A program made the position numbers and the translations under genes. Source: RUG14300 sp964561145 (lineage in GTDB: Bacteria; Bacillota; Clostridia; Christensenellales; CAG-1252). Taken from it: a DNA stretch of 64,000 nt. Positions 43,001-49,000 of this stretch are shown one piece after another. The stretch lies in contig CAZLNZ010000001.1 of assembly GCA_964561145.1 (NCBI GenBank), positions 186,001 through 250,000 on the forward strand, in the 5' to 3' direction. A model generated the notes under the pieces. It saw only the letters and a list, made by a program, of their open reading frames with translations, did no database searches and was not told where the DNA came from. The number at the start of each line of letters is the position of its first letter. The first letter of the stretch is position 1.

Positions 43001-46000
43001 TTGAACGTTGATATGTATCCTAAGTATTTATGGATTAAATACGAGGGAGAATCAACCTATACTAAACAACGTGTTGAGTGGAATCTCTCCGGTGTTCAGA
43101 ATAACTATAAGGGAGGAATCACCTTCGCTACCTTCAGAGTAACAAGCGATGATTCCGATGAGCTTAGTCGTATAGAGCTTGCAGGATATCAAACAACGGA
43201 TATTGCCGTACGTATTAAGGACGCAACAGCAACCGACGTAATAATTGAGAATTTGGCTAATAGAATCGATCCGATGTATATGCTCTATGTAAGAAGGAAT
43301 TCTAACGGAGATATTATTGATTACATCGATTACAAGGGCTCTCAAAGATTCGTAAGCAGTATGCAAAATGTAATCTTTAATCTTTTGTCAGGTGATAATG
43401 TTGATCTTCTCAAGGAGTATAAACCCGAGTTGGTTGTTTACGATGTTGAGCACGGAAAGATAGTAGATCCTACAGATGAACTTGATGAAAATTGCTATCC
43501 CAGACGAGTAACAATAGTATACAAAGACGGAACAACGGCAACCTTCGAAGGAACGGTGAGATTGGGAACCTTTGTGGAGAGTGGAGGACTGGTATGGAAC
43601 GTATCAGACATCAATCTCGATTACACAGGCGGAACATATTACGCTCACTTAAGAGTCGGTACTTCTTCAGGCGGTTATCAGGATATAGATGTGCCCATCT
43701 ATATTATTGATCGTACAATAGCAAGTATTAATTTAAAATCGGTAAGAGAAAGTTATGTATTTAATCCTTATCTTTACACCGATTACGCTCTTGATGAAGC
43801 ACTGTATCCCTCTAATGGTTTAGATTTATACTCTTTAATTAACTCCTCCGAGTCTTCCTTGAGCAATGTAATCTTTACTTCTCAATCGGCAGGTTATTAT
43901 CCGATAGAATGGGATTTATCCGCTGTAAGTCAGGATTATCATGGCGGTTCATACACTGCAAAGGCAAAAATAGGTAGCGATGCTGCGGGTTATCAGATAG
44001 TATCCTTTGAGATTATCATTCAACCAAAGGTAATTGCCTCACTCTTAATAGACGAATTTGTATTCGATCCTTACGATGAAAGCGTTAATCCTATGGATAA
44101 GAATACATATCCTTCCGAGATAGATGTCCGTTTCGAGGACCATACCAATTACACCTTCAAAAATGTCAAGTGGGATTTAGAGAATTTAGCAGATGTTTGG
44201 AGTGCAAGAGGCGGAGAAACAACGATTAAAGTTAAGCTCGGAAATGCGTTAGGCGGCTATCAACTTATTGATGTACCGGTTGTTGTCAAGAACCGTTATA
44301 TTAAGGAATTCCAGCTCAATTCCGACAATATTTTAGTGTTTGACCCTTACGGAATTGATTCCGATTGTTTGAGCACGGATCCGCGCCTTACCACAAGCTA
44401 TCCTCAAGCGATATCTGTCATTTTCGGATCAGAGAACAGTGATAAAGAGGACGAAGCAGGTATTGTAAATGTCATATGGGATATTAACAGCGTAATAAAC
44501 GATTACCAAGGCTATATGAGCAAGGACGGAGATAAACTATATAAGGATTATACCGTAATTGCGAGGGTCGGTAATGGCTTAGTAGGCTATGAATCCTACA
44601 GTATATTGGTAAGAGTGCTTAATCGCGAGATCAAGGCTCTCAATCCTAATGAAATAACAATTGATCCCTTCAGCAACGATAGCTTAACTTCAACGGTTAC
44701 CGTTGTGTTTAAGGATGATACAGAGGGCTCAATGAGTGTTGAGTGGACAAACAAGAATTTTGATCTGTATGTATTAGGAAGAAGGGTAGATAATAGCAAT
44801 GCAAGTGTAAATGCAAGAGTAGGTAATTACATCGGCGGTTATCAAACCTTTGACGTCAAGGTAACAGTTGTCGAAAAGACGATTTCTGAGGTTTACAACG
44901 GCAACGAGATATTGGCAATGCTTGTAAACGGTGAGCTATGTATGTCGGGCTTCGAATACAAGGTAGGAGAAGAAAAATTCTACAGAGAGGATTCCTATTT
45001 CGAAATAGATCCTCTTGAAGAAACCACAATGTTGGTTAGCGTGACGAGGGATTCTAGCGGTAGATATTCCTATACTCGTACAGCGGTGGGCAGCAAGCTT
45101 ACAGCCTACTTCAAGGAGGATGGAACCTCGAGAACATTGAACGCTTCTTGGTCTTTTGACAATATCGTTGATTGTGACTACAGAGGGAAGGAATTCTATT
45201 CTAAAAACAATGACGGAACTAAGGGCGTCATACTTGAGCTAGGTAATGCAAGAGTGGGCTATGTCCAAATCGAGCATAAAGCTGTGGTTTTGACAAGAAC
45301 GGTAGCTGTTGATAAGAACGGAATGCCATTGATTTACTCCTCCTATGATTATGCTGGCGGCAATGGCGAGCTATTACAATACATTGTTGACGACACCTAT
45401 AACAGTGCAAGTTATCCTAATGTTTTATACTTTGAGTTTGTTGCTTCGACAATTAAGAGCGACAAGGTTACCTCTAAGGTTGTAAGTTGGACAAAGAATG
45501 CAGATGTCGCTAGTGTTGTAATAGGAAACGAAAGGTACGGCTACCAAGTATTTGATTTTAAGGTATATAAGATAGATAGAGATGTGTCTTATAACAGCTT
45601 TACAGATGCCGATGTTGACGGAAAAATAGAGGTACTGATTAACACAATAAACTCTAATAGCATTATTTCAGCTTCTAAGAGGGAGGAATTGTCTCAAACA
45701 GTACTATCCTTCAAGTCGTCAAATAGAGTATTAGGTGTAGGAATGGAGAAGCTTTACCTCGATATGATTGAGGAGTTAAAACTTTACGACGATGAGTCTG
45801 TATCTGAGATCTTGGAACTTGCAGAAGAAATCAAGTACGAAATGTTCTCTATTATCTTCGTTGATCCGTACAATATTTCAATGCCTGACAGCTTGAAAGT
45901 AACAATAGGAAGAGCAAAGGATTCTTCTACAGGGCTATATATCACACGTGATATTTGTAGATGTGAAAAATGCAGTGGAGAGTATTGTGACTTGAGCTGT

Positions 46001-49000
46001 GATTGCTGGTGCGTTTCTGAAGAGCATGTATTGACTGCAGACTGGGCAAAGGCTTCGATCTCCTATCTCTACAGCACTGCAGGAACGACCCAATTCATAG
46101 AAAGGATTACCGTCGGTGATGAGTCTGTCGGCTTTAAGGAGGTATCCGCTCTTGTTGAAATCGAGGGAAGACAAATCGTATCTGTAGAAAAGGACGAGTT
46201 TGAAATCGATCCTTATGACTATAAGGCACTTCCCGAGAGTATACTAGTGCTATTTGCCAACGAGGTTGATGGTAAGCGATTGGCAGGTACTTTAGAATTA
46301 ATTGCCAATATTAGCAATGCAGTTAAGGTAACCGAGACAATGGTTTCTGATCCTAACTCCATAGTATTTGGTCATAGTGAATACATTAACAACAACCACT
46401 ACTTCTATCAAGGAGGTTATTATGTGTTGACCGCTAAGGTCGGTACAAGACTTGGAGGATACCAAGAGGTTGACATGCTGTTAAATGTTGCAAATAGAGA
46501 AATCTATAGCGTGGCGGATAAGTACAAGGATGAAAACGGAGAATTTACACAAGTGATTACTCCGTATCTTGGCGAGAACGGTGCAACCAATACTCCTTCC
46601 AATACACTTGAAGTAGTATATAAAGCCACCGATTCAAATGGTGAAAGAGTAACAGGCGAACTTAGCGTTCTTTGGTCTTACGCAAATATTAATTACCATT
46701 ATACCGGAAGCGAGAGCAGAACTAGCGTAATGGTCGGTAACGTTCAAGGCGGATATCAAATTATACCCGTTAATGTTATAGTCGAGTCAATGCTTGCAGA
46801 AAAGGTAGAGCCTCTAAATAAAGAGGGCGAGTCCTTTGTTTATAATCCTTACGATGTAAACGGATTAATTCCTACGTATGTGAATGTGACTCACAAAGGT
46901 ATCGAGCAACCTATTAGAATGACAGTTGATTCCGTAAACGGATATAAATTGTCTGTTCGCACAGTGAACGGTGTTGAAAAGACAATAGCCTTGATTAGAG
47001 TAGGTAACGAAAGGAGCGGTTATCAATGGGTAGAGTGTGAACTCACCGTTGCAAGTAGTGAAATAGAAAGTTACGAGTTATTAATCTTTGACGGCGAGGA
47101 ACATAACGGAATTCTCCGTGATGCGATTAGACCGTACACCAATCCGTTGACTGTTGACGAAAACGGTGAAATCTGTATAAATGGCAAGAAGTTAACAGTG
47201 AAGTGCTTTAATAGGGATTACGAAAAGGCTGTATATCTCAATGCTAAGCTATTAAGTGACTTTAGTTATGATTACAGAGGAACAAAAGACACAATTGCCT
47301 TGAAGGTGGCACTCGGTAATGTCGAGGGCGGATATGTTGACGAGGATATAAACGGCAACCCCTTTATGATCTATGTAAAGGTTCTTCCCGAAACGATAGA
47401 AAAGGTTCAGATTCTTAGCGGTATTAGATATGTAGATATCTTTGATAGATACTTTAACGTTGAGGAACTTGATCCTTACTGCTTGCCGGAAGTTGTTGAC
47501 GCTATAACGGTAACATTATCTAGTGGTGAACTTGTCGAAGGCTTAAGTATAGAAAAATACGCCTTTAAGGATAATGACGGTGAAATTAGAAACGACCTCT
47601 ATAAGGGCTTTACCGCTTCGGTAATACTTTATGTAGGGAATGAAACAGGCGGCTATCAACCGGTTGAGCTAACCTCCAATGGTGAAGTCGGACAAGTTAA
47701 GTTCAAGGAGGCATCTATTGACTTTAATGATAGCGAGTTCTTGAAGCAAATTTCCTCATGGGTTGATCCGTATTCGTATACCCTACCAAAGGTTATTTAC
47801 TATAATTCCGTAGGATATGAAGTCAAATTCTTTACAGTAGACGGAAAGTCCTTTACCGATGCCGATATAGCTTATTTTGGCGGATCATTTGATCTCGTAA
47901 TGCATATAGGCAATGAAGAGGGCGGTTATCAGCTTTACGAGTATACCTTGAATGTATATCAAAAGCTAATTGAAAGTATCGATATCGATACCGTCAAGCT
48001 GGATCAATTTGCAGGTATTCTCCAATTACCCGAGGGTGATATTGAGGTTAGATTCTCAGACGGAACAAAACGAGTATTTACCATAAAGACGTTAATAGAA
48101 TACGTACATGACAGTTATTTCGAGTTGAAACTTGTTCCCAATGGATTAGAAGGCTTTGAGTTATCCGATGAGATAATATCCGTTGATGAAGACTTTAGTC
48201 AAGGCGGTTGGGATTTGAGAGGAGTCGACTTATCCTTGAGCGGTGGTTTGTATTATGGTGTTCTCTATCTGGGCAACGATGTCGGCGGCTATCAGCCGGT
48301 AAGCGTAAGATTCCTAGTTTCCGAAAAGGTACTTGATGATACACAGGTTAAGTATATTGCAAGTGAAAACGGTGATGTAGTAGAGGTTAAACTTATGGAG
48401 GATATAGTAGTAGGAGTTGGCGAGTACTTTGAGCTATATAACAATCTCTGGTTAACCTTTACAGATGGAAGCACTGTCAGTGCAATAGTCGATTGGAACG
48501 GCTTGTCATATTTGGAAAACGGTAAAGAGGTATATATTGAAAACTGGAAACTAGAGGATATATATTCCTTATCTAACCCCTATAGAGAGTACACGCTTTA
48601 TGCCAATGCTTATGGTTCAAGAGTTAGTGTTAAGCTCATTATTACACCCGATAGAGTTGTAGAAAATGACAGCTTTGCTTCCTATTATATTGTAAGAAGA
48701 GGAGGCAAATCGCCATTGCCAGACACAATAAGACAATATGTTTACAATGTATCGAGTGCAGAAGCGGAACTTGTCGAAACTAAGGAGTATCCTATAAGCT
48801 GGCTTAACGCACCCTCCTTCTCGATTGAAGACGAGTATACCTTACAAGCAGAGATTGTCGGAGGTGCTCTCACTTGGATAAGAGATGTAAAACTGTACGT
48901 GTACAGCAGTTACATTTCGAGAGTTAACTCAATTAACGGCGGAAATGTCGGTACGGTTAAGCTCGGTGAAGTTATCACTGCAAAGGATCTTCCTACATTG

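Larger units (their letters stand above)
42480..48310 (+). repeat. About 15 Ig-like GGYQ modules
   Basis: Modules of about 90-140 residues: 'FDPY...P..(V/I)xVxF.DGT', an 'xVxWD(L/I)S' strand, 'DYxGGxYxAxxxVGN', then the hallmark G-N/T-x2-G-G-Y-Q followed by a V-x-V-x-V strand and R-x-I. The GGYQ-type tetrad recurs near 43671, 43984, 44259, 44587, 44834, 45256, 45538, 46131, 46457, 46752, 47019, 47330, 47650, 47922 and 48284. The fold is probably a bacterial Ig-like sandwich; I do not know a named family with this tetrad. Confidence 0.8.
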
